Source: SHYR01 sp036013055
GTDB lineage: Bacteria; Chloroflexota; Dehalococcoidia; UBA2979
Length of the DNA: 64,000 bases
Direction of reading: 5' to 3'
NCBI GenBank assembly: GCA_036013055.1
Contig: DASCQM010000016.1
Coordinates: 144,833-208,832 of the forward strand
The translations under genes and the position numbers were made by a program. Within the stretch, counting starts at the first letter, position 1; each line of letters starts with the position of its first letter. Shown one piece after another: positions 9,493-17,778 of the stretch. The notes beneath the pieces are model-generated. The model saw only the letters and a program-made list of their open reading frames with translations. It was not told where the DNA came from and made no database searches.

Positions 9493-9569
9493 CGGCTCCG
9501 CGCGTGCGGCCGTGCCCGCTCGCGGCGTAGGATCGGTGCGCACCCACCCATGCAGCCCACGGAGATTCG

Positions 9570-10520
9570 ATGACGCCCTTCGGACGTCGTAGCAAGGACG
9601 ACGCCTCGGCGACCGAGCAGGCGCTCGCGCCAACGCGTCGCTCGTGGCTCGGCCGCCTCTCCTCGGCATTCCGCTCGACCGACGTCACCGATGAACTCTG
9701 GGAGTCGCTGGAGGAGGTATTGATCGGCGCGGATGCCGGCGTCGGCACGACGATGGCGGTGCTCGATCGCGTGCGTGCGTCAAAACCCGGGTCCGCCGAA
9801 GAGCTGCGGTCGCAACTGCGCGACGAACTCGTCGACGTGCTGGAGCAGCCGCGCGCCGATGGCGGGGGCGTCTGGGACGACCTCGATGCTGTCTCACCGG
9901 CAGTGGTGCTCGTCGTCGGGGTCAACGGCAGCGGCAAGACGACCGCGATCGCGCGTCTGGCCCACCTCGCGCATGAGGACGGCAGGACGGTGCTTTGCGC
10001 CGCCGGTGATACGTACCGCGCGGCCGCAATCGAGCAACTGCAGACGTGGGGCGAGCGGCTCGGCTTCGACGTGATCGCGCACCAGCAGGGCGGCGATGCT
10101 GCCGCCGTCTCGTTCGATGCGATCGACGCCGCGAAGGCACGCGGCAGCGACCTGCTGCTGATCGACACCGCGGGACGCCTGCAGAGCCGCCAGAACCTGA
10201 TGGACGAGCTGGCGAAGGTCGGCCGCGTGATCGAACGCGGGCTCGGCCGCAGTGCCGATGAGGTGCTGCTCGTGATCGACGCGACGACCGGGCAGAACGG
10301 TCTCGCCCAGGCGCGCGCGTTCACCGAGGCCGTCCATGTCACCGGCGTGATACTCACGAAACTCGATGGCACCGCGAAGGGCGGCATCGTCTTCGCGATC
10401 GCGGACGACCTCGGGCTGCCCGTGCGCTTCGTCGGTACCGGCCAGCACGAGTCGGACGTCGCTGCCTTCGAACCCGCGCAATTCGTCGACGCCCTGCTCG
10501 CACCGAGCGACGAGTCGTAG
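9570..10520 (+). CDS. ftsY: signal recognition particle receptor FtsY
   Basis: FtsY is the membrane-associated GTPase that docks SRP-bound ribosomes at the Sec translocon. The 316 residues cover the N and G domains. GVNGSGKTT (P-loop) is at 117-125, DTYRAAAIEQL at 147-157, DTAGR at 199-203 and TKLDG at 263-267. The acidic A domain is nearly absent; the N-terminus is a short basic-amphipathic stretch (RRSWLGRLSSAF) that could contact the membrane directly. The closing GTGQHESDVAAF differs from the usual GEkxdDLxPF. It follows smc by 77 bp and has GGAG six bases before its ATG, consistent with an rnc-smc-ftsY unit. Confidence 0.93.
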   Translation: MTPFGRRSKDDASATEQALAPTRRSWLGRLSSAFRSTDVTDELWESLEEVLIGADAGVGTTMAVLDRVRASKPGSAEELRSQLRDELVDVLEQPRADGGGVWDDLDAVSPAVVLVVGVNGSGKTTAIARLAHLAHEDGRTVLCAAGDTYRAAAIEQLQTWGERLGFDVIAHQQGGDAAAVSFDAIDAAKARGSDLLLIDTAGRLQSRQNLMDELAKVGRVIERGLGRSADEVLLVIDATTGQNGLAQARAFTEAVHVTGVILTKLDGTAKGGIVFAIADDLGLPVRFVGTGQHESDVAAFEPAQFVDALLAPSDES

Positions 10521-10528
10521 CGGCGGCC

Positions 10529-12820
10529 ATGTTCGAGGCGATTCGCTGGTATCTGGCGCTGACAGCCGTCGGTGCTGGCGGCCTGCTGCCCGCCGCAGTG
10601 CTGTTCGGGCGGCTGCACTCGCGCGGCGTGCTCTACGCCCGTCCGCTCGGACTGCTGCTCGTCACATACGTCGTCTGGCTCGCGGTGGCTCTCGGACCGC
10701 TCTCGTACGGAACGGGCCTCGCCGTCGGGGTGACCGTCGTGCTGTGGCTCGCAAGCGCCTCCGTCGCGTTCCTGCGACCGACGCTCGTACTCGAGGTCTG
10801 GGAGCGTCGAAGGTACCTGCTCGCGGGCGAGGTGCTGGTGATCGTGCTCTTCGCGCTGTTCGTGCTCGTGCGCGCGCAGACGCCCGACGCCCAGTTCACC
10901 GAGAAGCCGTCCGACCTGATGGTGCTGACTGCCGTCCACGAGGCCGAGAGCTTCCCGCCCCGCGATCCCTGGTACGCCGGTGAGCAGCTCTCCTACTACC
11001 ATCTCGGACACACCGCCGTAGACGTCACGGCGCGGCTGGCAGCAGTCGACGTCGGCAGCGCGTTTAACCTCGGCCTCGCGGCGGCCGGCGCTCTCGCAGG
11101 GGCGGCGATCTTCGCTCTCGCCGGCGACGTGCTCGCGTTCTCGCGACGCAATCGACGCGCCAGCATCTACATCGCCGGGGCGGTCGCAACCACCAGCCTG
11201 CTCTTCCTCGCCACAGCCGAGGGCGGCATCGAGTTGTTGTCTGCAAACGGCATCGGTGGCGAGCGCGTCTGGGGCTGGATTGGCGTCGATCGGTTACCGC
11301 CACCAGCGGGCGCGACGAACGGCGTCCCGGATGGCTTCTGGTGGTGGTGGCGCGCGACCCGCGTCGTGCCCGGCACGATCACGGAATTCCCGGCGTTCTC
11401 GCTGATCCTCGGCGACCTGCACGCCCACGTGCTCGCCCTGCCGCTGGCTGTGCTCGCCGTTGCCGTCGCCGCGACAACGTTCGAGGGCACGACACCACTG
11501 ACGTGGCGGCGCTGGCTGGCCGATCCCCCACTGCTGGTCCTGAGCGCGCTGCTCTTCGCCGGCCTCGTGATGACGAATAGTTGGGACGGCGTGCTGTACG
11601 GCGTCGTCTGGTTCGCCGCCGCCGTCGCGGTCTTCGTCAGCGTCGGCTGGGGCCTCGGCGGCGCGCTCTTCGGCGCGGTGCGCTACCTGCTGCCGCCGAC
11701 GCTCGTCGCGCTCGTGATCGCGGCTCCGTTCCTGCTGACACTGCAGGGTGGCGGGCGAGGCATCGAGTTTGTCACTGAAGCGCCAGTCGACCCGGTGCGT
11801 TTCGCCGTCGTCTGGCTGCCGCTCGCGCTGCCGCTGATCGCCGCAGTGCTGCTGCTGCGACCGCGCCTCTCGGAGGCAGGCGTCTCGCGCGGGATCACGC
11901 TAGCGCTGCTGCTGCTGCTCGGCTGGGTGCTGGCGGCCGTCGTCTCCGGCGACCGCACGACGTTGGAGTTCCGTGGCAGTAACTGGCTGACGCTCGGCGC
12001 GTTGGTGCTGCTGAGCGGTGTTGGCGGAGCGGCTTCGGCGGCGGCCTACCGCGATAGAAACCGAGGGCGTGCGGCCTGGCTCGGGATCGTGGCGATCACG
12101 TCGGCACTGGTGCTGACGGCGGAACTCGTGCAGGTCGCTGTCTCCTTCGGTTCGCGCTGGAACGCCGTCTTCAAGTTCTGGTACGGCGGCTGGGTACTGC
12201 TCTCGATCGCCGGTGGCGTCGCGATCGGCGAGGTGATCGATCGCCTGCCGCGTCGACGTGCCGGGCTGCCGGTGCTTGCTGCCGTCGGCGTACTGGCAGC
12301 GCTGTACGCCGGTTCGCTGCTCTACGCGCCGGCTGCGACGATCAGTCGGGCGCGCGAGGGCCAGAGCGTGGGGCTCGATGGGCTCGCCTACCTCGATACT
12401 GTCGACCCCGCGAGGGCGGAGGCGGCGCGCTGGGCGCAGGCGAATCTGGGAGCGTCGGACGTGCTGCTGGAGGCGGTCGGCAAGAACTATTCGACGGGCA
12501 ACATGGTCTCTGCGGTCAGCGGCGTGCCGACGCTGCTCGGCTGGCCGGGCCACCAGTGCGACTGGCGCGGCGACGTGGCGCAGTGTCGCCAGCACGGCGA
12601 GACTGCCGACATTGCGGCGCGTCGTGCCGACGTCGATCGTATCTACAGCGAGGGGGCGACGGAGCGCGGACTTGAGGTCGCACGGGAGCGTGGCGTGACG
12701 TACGTCTATCTCGGGCGCGAAGAGGCGCAGCAGTTCGGCCCCGACGTAACCGAGCGCTTCGCTGGTTGGCCAGTGCGCTTTGAGCGTGATGGCGTACGCA
12801 TCGTGGAGGTGCCGAGGTGA
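10529..12820 (+). CDS. DUF2298 ('Chlor_Arch_YYY' domain) polytopic membrane protein
   Basis: This is a 763-residue integral membrane protein with many hydrophobic segments and two diagnostic loops. An outward loop has PRDPWYAG followed by SYYHLGH near residue 155, and a second has LGDLHAH near residue 294. These match the YYY domain family of Chloroflexi and Archaea, thought to be related to polytopic glycosyltransferases. The soluble C-terminal part (from about 650) resembles the periplasmic domain of such enzymes. It starts 8 bp after ftsY, and its stop overlaps the GTG of the TIGR03663 gene, the usual partner in Chloroflexi. A role in cell-surface glycan transfer is inferred from fold and pairing, not shown. 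Confidence 0.85.
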   Translation: MFEAIRWYLALTAVGAGGLLPAAVLFGRLHSRGVLYARPLGLLLVTYVVWLAVALGPLSYGTGLAVGVTVVLWLASASVAFLRPTLVLEVWERRRYLLAGEVLVIVLFALFVLVRAQTPDAQFTEKPSDLMVLTAVHEAESFPPRDPWYAGEQLSYYHLGHTAVDVTARLAAVDVGSAFNLGLAAAGALAGAAIFALAGDVLAFSRRNRRASIYIAGAVATTSLLFLATAEGGIELLSANGIGGERVWGWIGVDRLPPPAGATNGVPDGFWWWWRATRVVPGTITEFPAFSLILGDLHAHVLALPLAVLAVAVAATTFEGTTPLTWRRWLADPPLLVLSALLFAGLVMTNSWDGVLYGVVWFAAAVAVFVSVGWGLGGALFGAVRYLLPPTLVALVIAAPFLLTLQGGGRGIEFVTEAPVDPVRFAVVWLPLALPLIAAVLLLRPRLSEAGVSRGITLALLLLLGWVLAAVVSGDRTTLEFRGSNWLTLGALVLLSGVGGAASAAAYRDRNRGRAAWLGIVAITSALVLTAELVQVAVSFGSRWNAVFKFWYGGWVLLSIAGGVAIGEVIDRLPRRRAGLPVLAAVGVLAALYAGSLLYAPAATISRAREGQSVGLDGLAYLDTVDPARAEAARWAQANLGASDVLLEAVGKNYSTGNMVSAVSGVPTLLGWPGHQCDWRGDVAQCRQHGETADIAARRADVDRIYSEGATERGLEVARERGVTYVYLGREEAQQFGPDVTERFAGWPVRFERDGVRIVEVPR

Positions 12821-14727
12821 GACTCGTCGAGCGTATGCGCGGCACCGCTGCCCGCGTCGATCGCGTGACCGCCATCGTGGTGGCGATCACCGCCGTCGCG
12901 CTGTTGCTGCGCGTCTACGACCTCGGATCGCGAGCGATGCACCACGACGAGTCGCTGCACGCGACGTACGCCTACTACTTCGCGCAGGGTCTCGGCTACA
13001 CGCACGATCCGCTGATGCACGGGCCGCTGCAGTTCCACCTGATCGCGTGGCTCTTCCGGCTCTTCGGCGACGGCGAGGCGATGGCTCGCCTGCCCTCGGC
13101 GCTCGCTGGCACCGCGCTCGTCGCGTCGCCGCTGCTGCTGCGGCGCTGGCTCGGGGGCACGGGCACAGTCGCGGCGGCGGCGCTGCTGACGTTCTCGCCA
13201 TCGCTGCTCTACTTCTCGCGCTTCGCCCGCAACGACCTGCTGATCGCCCTCTGGACGTTTCTGATCGTGGTCGCGATCTGGCGCTACCGCGAGGAGGGCG
13301 ACTGGCGCTGGTTGCCGCTGCTCGCGATCAGCCTCGCGCTCTCCTTCGCAACCAAGGAGACGACCTACATCACGGCCGGGATCCTGCTGCTGTACCTCAA
13401 TCTCACGCTCGGCCTCGCACTGCTCGCGCGACGACCGAGCGTTGGCTGGCGTCGAGCGGTCGAGGCGGCACTGCTGATCCCGTTCGCGTGGGTGGTCGCG
13501 GCGCTCTGGCGTCCGCTTGCGACCCGATTCGCGCCGGGCGAACGACCTCGTGAAGTCGATCTGCTCGTCGTGCTCGGCACGCTCACGCTGCCGTTTCTCG
13601 CGGCCTTCGCGCGCATCCCGTACGAGGCGCTGGTGGGCGTACCCGGCGACGACTATCGGCTCGCGCTGACGTCGGTGCTTTCGCTCTTCGCCGTCAGCGC
13701 GGCGGTCGGGCTGTCGTGGGACCGCGAGCGCTGGGCGGTGCTGTTGGCTGTGGCGCTGCTGATCGTCGTTCCGCTCTACACCACCGGCTTCACCAACCTC
13801 GATGGCGCGGGCGGAGCGTTCTGGGGCTCGCTCGACTACTGGATCGACCAGCAGGAGGTGAAACGGGGCGGCCAACCGTGGTTCTACTATTTCATGATGG
13901 TGCCGCTGTACGAGTTCGCGGTGCTGCTCCCCGCGCTCGCGGGAACGATCTGGTTGCTGCTGCGCGGTGACCGCCTGATGGCGTTGCTCGCATGGTGGGC
14001 CTTCGCAACATTCGTGGCGCTCACCGCGGCCGGCGAGAAGATGCCGTGGCTGACAGTGCACATCGCACTACCGCTGGCGCTGATCACTGCCCACGCAGTC
14101 GGCGCGGCGGGTCGCTCGCTGCTGGCCGCGCAGCGACGACGGCTACCAGCGGTCCAATTCGCGGTACCGGCTGCGGCCGCGCTGATAGCGGTGGCGCTGC
14201 TCGGGCTCTCCTTGCGGACGGCCGTCGGCGTCGCGTTCCAGCACTCTGACACCCCGACCGAGCCGCTGATCTACACCCAGACGACGCCAGAGGTGCCGCA
14301 GGTCCTGCGCGAGATCGAAGCTGTGGTGACGGCGAGCGACGAACCCGTGCCGATCCTCGTCGATACGATGCAGTCGCTGACGTGGCCGTGGGCGTGGTAT
14401 CTGCGGGACTACGCCGATCTGCGCTATGGCGACCCCGGCGAGGTCGACGCCACCGATCGGCAGGGCATCGTGATCGCGACCACCTCCACATTGCTCGCCA
14501 ACCCGGAGCTGGAGTCGCAGTTCGCGCGCTCGCTCCCGTACCGGCATCGCTGGTGGTTCACGGAGGGGCGCTACCGGGGGACTACGTGGGGCGGGCTGCT
14601 CTCCGGCATCCGTGATGGGTCATTGCTCGCCGATTGGCGCGAGCTCTACTGGAGTCGCGTCGATCGCGAGACGATCGGGTCGCTCGATGCCGTCGTGCTC
14701 TTCCCGCACCCGTCGGAAGCACGTTGA
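12817..14727 (+). CDS. TIGR03663 family membrane protein, glycosyltransferase 39-like
   Basis: The protein has 636 residues. The first extracytoplasmic loop carries HHDESLHATYAYYF at about 43-56 and DPLMHGPLQFHL soon after, then SPSLLYFSRFARNDL. These are hallmarks of TIGR03663, distantly related to the PMT/GT39 enzymes that use lipid-linked sugars; the DE pair is the likely catalytic or metal-binding site. About ten membrane segments follow, then a C-terminal soluble domain from about 490. The GTG start overlaps the stop of the YYY gene (GTGA). Together the two probably act on the same envelope glycan or glycoprotein; substrate unknown. Confidence 0.85.
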   Translation: MRLVERMRGTAARVDRVTAIVVAITAVALLLRVYDLGSRAMHHDESLHATYAYYFAQGLGYTHDPLMHGPLQFHLIAWLFRLFGDGEAMARLPSALAGTALVASPLLLRRWLGGTGTVAAAALLTFSPSLLYFSRFARNDLLIALWTFLIVVAIWRYREEGDWRWLPLLAISLALSFATKETTYITAGILLLYLNLTLGLALLARRPSVGWRRAVEAALLIPFAWVVAALWRPLATRFAPGERPREVDLLVVLGTLTLPFLAAFARIPYEALVGVPGDDYRLALTSVLSLFAVSAAVGLSWDRERWAVLLAVALLIVVPLYTTGFTNLDGAGGAFWGSLDYWIDQQEVKRGGQPWFYYFMMVPLYEFAVLLPALAGTIWLLLRGDRLMALLAWWAFATFVALTAAGEKMPWLTVHIALPLALITAHAVGAAGRSLLAAQRRRLPAVQFAVPAAAALIAVALLGLSLRTAVGVAFQHSDTPTEPLIYTQTTPEVPQVLREIEAVVTASDEPVPILVDTMQSLTWPWAWYLRDYADLRYGDPGEVDATDRQGIVIATTSTLLANPELESQFARSLPYRHRWWFTEGRYRGTTWGGLLSGIRDGSLLADWRELYWSRVDRETIGSLDAVVLFPHPSEAR

Positions 14728-14773
14728 GCCGGCTTCAGCGATCATGAGGGCGAATCAGTGAACGGACCCGCCG

Positions 14774-15781
14774 TTGCTTCATAACCGCCGCCTCTATCTC
14801 GGCCTCGCGGTTAGCGTGCTGTTCCTCGCGTTGCTGCTCTGGCAGGTCGACTTTCAGGAGCTACGAACCTCGCTGCGCGAGGTCGATCCGCTCTGGCTGC
14901 TACCGGCCGCGCCTGCGTACGCGCTCGCGCTTTGGTTCCGTGCGTTGCGCTGGCGCACGATCCTCAAACCGTCGATGGACATCGGCACACGCGATGTCTT
15001 CGAGTTGATGGTGATCGGGCTGGCGGCGAACAACATCCTGCCTGTGCGTGCCGGCGAGTTGATCCGCGCCGGCCTGCTCCAGCAGCAACACGGCGGACGC
15101 TGGACGATCGGCTTTGGCACGATCCTCGTCGAACGGGTGCTCGATGGCCTCGTGCTCGCGGCGATCCTCGCGGTCACGATCGCGCTCGTCGGCGGCACCG
15201 CGCTGCTCGGCCTCGTCGCGATGCTCGCCGGCGTGGCATTCGTGTTCGCGACGCTGCTGCTCGTCGCGCTGGCCGTGCGGCCCTCGGTGATCGTTGCGCT
15301 CGCCCGACGTCTGATCGGGCTGCTGCCCGCACGCGTGCGACCGTTACTCGAAGGTTGGGTCGTCGGCTTCATCGAGGGCATGACCACGCTGCGAGGGGGC
15401 CGCGCCTGGTTTGTCGTCGTCTTCTACACGACCGCAAGCTGGCTCGCTGAGGCTGCCGTCTACTGGTCCGTTGGTGTCGGCTTCGGGCTCGATGTCCCGG
15501 TCTACATCTACCCGGCCGCCGTGGCCGCCTCCAACCTCGCGCTCGCCGCCCCGAGCACCGCCGCCGGGGTTGGCCCGTACGAGTACTTCACGCGCGAGGT
15601 GATCGTCGCGCACGGGGCGAGCACCGCCGCCGGAACGGTCTACGCGATCGCGCTCCACGCGCTGATCGTGATGCCGCTGTTCGTCGCTGGCCTCGTCGTG
15701 CTCTGGCGCAGGGGCCTCGGCTTCCGCACGCTCGTCGACGTGCCCGCACCGACGACGGCACCGACGGCCCCACCATCGTGA
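14774..15781 (+). CDS. flippase-like / lysylphosphatidylglycerol synthase TM-region family protein (UPF0104)
   Basis: A 335-residue membrane protein of the UPF0104/YbhN type. It has about eight hydrophobic segments, the FRALRWRTIL loop, the AANNILPVRAGELIRAGLL motif and VERVLDGLVLA, all typical of this family. It lacks the soluble aminoacyl-transferase domain of MprF. The family is linked to moving lipids or lipid-linked sugars across the membrane. It starts at TTG 14774; an upstream in-frame ATG at 14744 is closed by a TGA at 14759. Its place in a run of envelope glycan genes suits a flippase-associated role. Confidence 0.8.
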   Translation: MLHNRRLYLGLAVSVLFLALLLWQVDFQELRTSLREVDPLWLLPAAPAYALALWFRALRWRTILKPSMDIGTRDVFELMVIGLAANNILPVRAGELIRAGLLQQQHGGRWTIGFGTILVERVLDGLVLAAILAVTIALVGGTALLGLVAMLAGVAFVFATLLLVALAVRPSVIVALARRLIGLLPARVRPLLEGWVVGFIEGMTTLRGGRAWFVVVFYTTASWLAEAAVYWSVGVGFGLDVPVYIYPAAVAASNLALAAPSTAAGVGPYEYFTREVIVAHGASTAAGTVYAIALHALIVMPLFVAGLVVLWRRGLGFRTLVDVPAPTTAPTAPPS

Positions 15782-15809
15782 GGAGATTCGTCGTGAGCGG
15801 AGGTGCCGC

Positions 15810-17171
15810 GTGAAGGTAGTCGTGATCGGCGGTGGCGTCGGCGGGCTGGCTGCCGCGTGGGAGCTCGTGAAGTCCGGCCACGAGGTCGCGCTCTACGAGG
15901 CGTCGCCGGTGCTCGGCGGACAGGTACGGACGTTCGAGCTGGGTGGCGGTCGCGTCGAGATCTTCTACCACCACCTCTTCCGCTCCGACACGCACGCGAT
16001 CGCGCTGATCGAGGAACTCGGGCTGGGTAACGACCTCGAGTGGATCGAGTCGAATCTCGGCTTCCAGGTCGGCGGCCGCCGCTACCCGTTCGTCAGTGCG
16101 CTCGATCTGCTGCGTTTCACGGCGGTCTCGCTGCCGACGCGGATTCGCCTCGGGCTCGCCGCGCTCTGGCTGCGGCGCACGAAGGACTGGCCCCGCTACC
16201 AGGGCCTGCGTGCGCGCGACTGGATCGTCTCGCGCGTTGGCCGCGAGGGCTACGACCGCGTTTGGGGGCCGCTGCTGCGCGCCAAGTTCGGCGAGCACGC
16301 GGGCGATGTTTCGATGGTCTGGTTCTGGGGCAAGGTGCACTTGCGCTTCGCCTCGCGCGATGGAGGCCTCTTCGCACGCGAGCGGCTCGGCTATCTGCGC
16401 GGCAGCTTCGGGCGGCTCGTCGACGCGCTCGTCGATGCTACGAGGGCGCGAGGGGCGACGATCGAGGCGGGACAGCCGGTCGCGCGCGTCGTGACCGAGG
16501 GTGGTCGCGTGACGGGCGTCGCGCTGCGCGACGGCGACTCCGCTGACGCCGGGGCTGCGAACAGCGACGAGCGCATCGAACCCTGCGACGCGGTGATCGC
16601 GACCGTGCCGTCGGATGCCTTCCGGGACATCGTGCCCGACCTCGATGCGAGTTACGGCGCGCTGCTCGATGCCGTCGATTACCAGTGGGCGACGGTGCTC
16701 GCGCTCGCGCTCGACCGCCCGCTCTCGGACACCTACTGGCTGACCGTCACCGACGACGATTGTCCCTTCGTGGCGGCCGTCGAGCAGACGAACTTCGTGC
16801 CGGATGACGAGTACGGCGGGGCGCATCTCGTCTACCTCTCGAACTACTGCGACCCCGGCGATCCGATCATCGATGAGCAGCCGGAAGAGACGCTTGCGCG
16901 CTACGAGCCGTACCTGCGGCGCATCAACCCGGACTTCGACCGCAGCTGGGTGCGCGATCTCTGGCTCTTTCGCGACCGAGCCGGACAGCCGATCGTCGGC
17001 GCGGACTACCACGAGTCGATCCCGCCGCACCGCACGCCGATCGAGGGCCTCTACCTGGCGAATACGACGCAGATCTACCCCGAGGATCGAGGCCAGAACT
17101 ACTCGATCCGGCAGGGCCAGCGCGTTGCGAGGCTGGCGGTCGCCGATGCGTCGGCAGCCAACGACGCCTGA
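15810..17171 (+). CDS. FAD-dependent oxidoreductase (protoporphyrinogen/amine oxidase-like fold)
   Basis: The 453-residue protein starts with a Rossmann motif, VVVIGGGVGGLAAAWEL, and an acidic ribose-binding residue in ALYEASPVLGGQ, then a substrate domain. It ends with GLYLANTTQIYPEDRGQNYS, the second FAD contact common to this superfamily. The substrate is unknown. Relatives beside glycan genes include UDP-galactopyranose mutase-like and desaturase-like enzymes. The GTG start has AGGTG a few bases upstream. It is the last gene of the 10.5-17.2 kb envelope cluster; a new promoter follows. Confidence 0.82.
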   Translation: MKVVVIGGGVGGLAAAWELVKSGHEVALYEASPVLGGQVRTFELGGGRVEIFYHHLFRSDTHAIALIEELGLGNDLEWIESNLGFQVGGRRYPFVSALDLLRFTAVSLPTRIRLGLAALWLRRTKDWPRYQGLRARDWIVSRVGREGYDRVWGPLLRAKFGEHAGDVSMVWFWGKVHLRFASRDGGLFARERLGYLRGSFGRLVDALVDATRARGATIEAGQPVARVVTEGGRVTGVALRDGDSADAGAANSDERIEPCDAVIATVPSDAFRDIVPDLDASYGALLDAVDYQWATVLALALDRPLSDTYWLTVTDDDCPFVAAVEQTNFVPDDEYGGAHLVYLSNYCDPGDPIIDEQPEETLARYEPYLRRINPDFDRSWVRDLWLFRDRAGQPIVGADYHESIPPHRTPIEGLYLANTTQIYPEDRGQNYSIRQGQRVARLAVADASAANDA

Positions 17172-17189
17172 GATCGCGGCGGCAGCGCC

Positions 17190-17218
17190 TTGAACCCCCC
17201 ACCGCGCGCGCCGATAAT
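17190..17218 (+). promoter_or_regulatory. putative sigma70-type promoter for the nuoEF-like operon
   Basis: TTGAAC at 17190-17195 is followed after exactly 17 bp by GATAAT at 17213-17218. The predicted transcript starts near 17225 and gives a leader of about 45 nt before the ATG at 17269. This separates the NADH-oxidoreductase pair from the envelope cluster upstream. Confidence 0.55.
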
Positions 17219-17268
17219 GCCGCCAGTGAATCTGCCGAGCCTACGTCACAGGCTGGGATAGGGGACCG

Positions 17269-17778
17269 ATGCCGCTTGAGACCGAGGCCACCGCCGAGAT
17301 CCGCGCGCTCGTCGCCGACCTCAAGCCCGACGACGCCGACCTGCTTGAGGCGCTGCATCGCGTTCAGCATCGATACGGCTACATCGCGCCCGAGGCGATG
17401 GGCGTGATCGGCGAACAGCTCAAGCTCTCCCCGGCGCACGTCTACGGCGCGACCACGTTCTACGCGGAACTGCGCACGACCCCGCCGCTGGCCCACACGA
17501 TCGCGTGGTGTGCGGGCGCTAGTTGCCTGCTGAAGAACTCACAGGCGCTGCTGCGCGGGATTGAAGCGGTGCTGACGACTCCGCTCGGCGGCGAGACGGA
17601 CGATGGCCGCGTCGAGTTGATCCGCGGGCAGTGCAACGGCACCTGTGAACAGGCACCTCAGATCTGGCTCGATGGCGATGTCGTCGGCCACCTCACGGCT
17701 TCGCAGGCCGTGCGCATCGCACGTGCGTTGCGCGACGGTGAAGATGCGGCGACCGCGCTCGACGGGATGAACGGCTGA
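17269..17778 (+). CDS. nuoE: NuoE/HoxE-type [2Fe-2S] thioredoxin-like subunit of an NADH-oxidising complex
   Basis: The 169-residue protein has an N-terminal helical region and a thioredoxin-like [2Fe-2S] domain. The cluster ligands are visible: C81 and C86 (CAGASC) and C122 and C126 (CNGTC). It relays electrons next to the flavin subunit in complex I, NAD-reducing hydrogenases and NAD-dependent formate dehydrogenases. The TGA overlaps the ATG of the NuoF-like gene by one base (TGATG), so the two are coupled. No nuoG, hydrogenase or formate dehydrogenase gene follows, so the electron acceptor is not evident. Confidence 0.9.
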   Translation: MPLETEATAEIRALVADLKPDDADLLEALHRVQHRYGYIAPEAMGVIGEQLKLSPAHVYGATTFYAELRTTPPLAHTIAWCAGASCLLKNSQALLRGIEAVLTTPLGGETDDGRVELIRGQCNGTCEQAPQIWLDGDVVGHLTASQAVRIARALRDGEDAATALDGMNG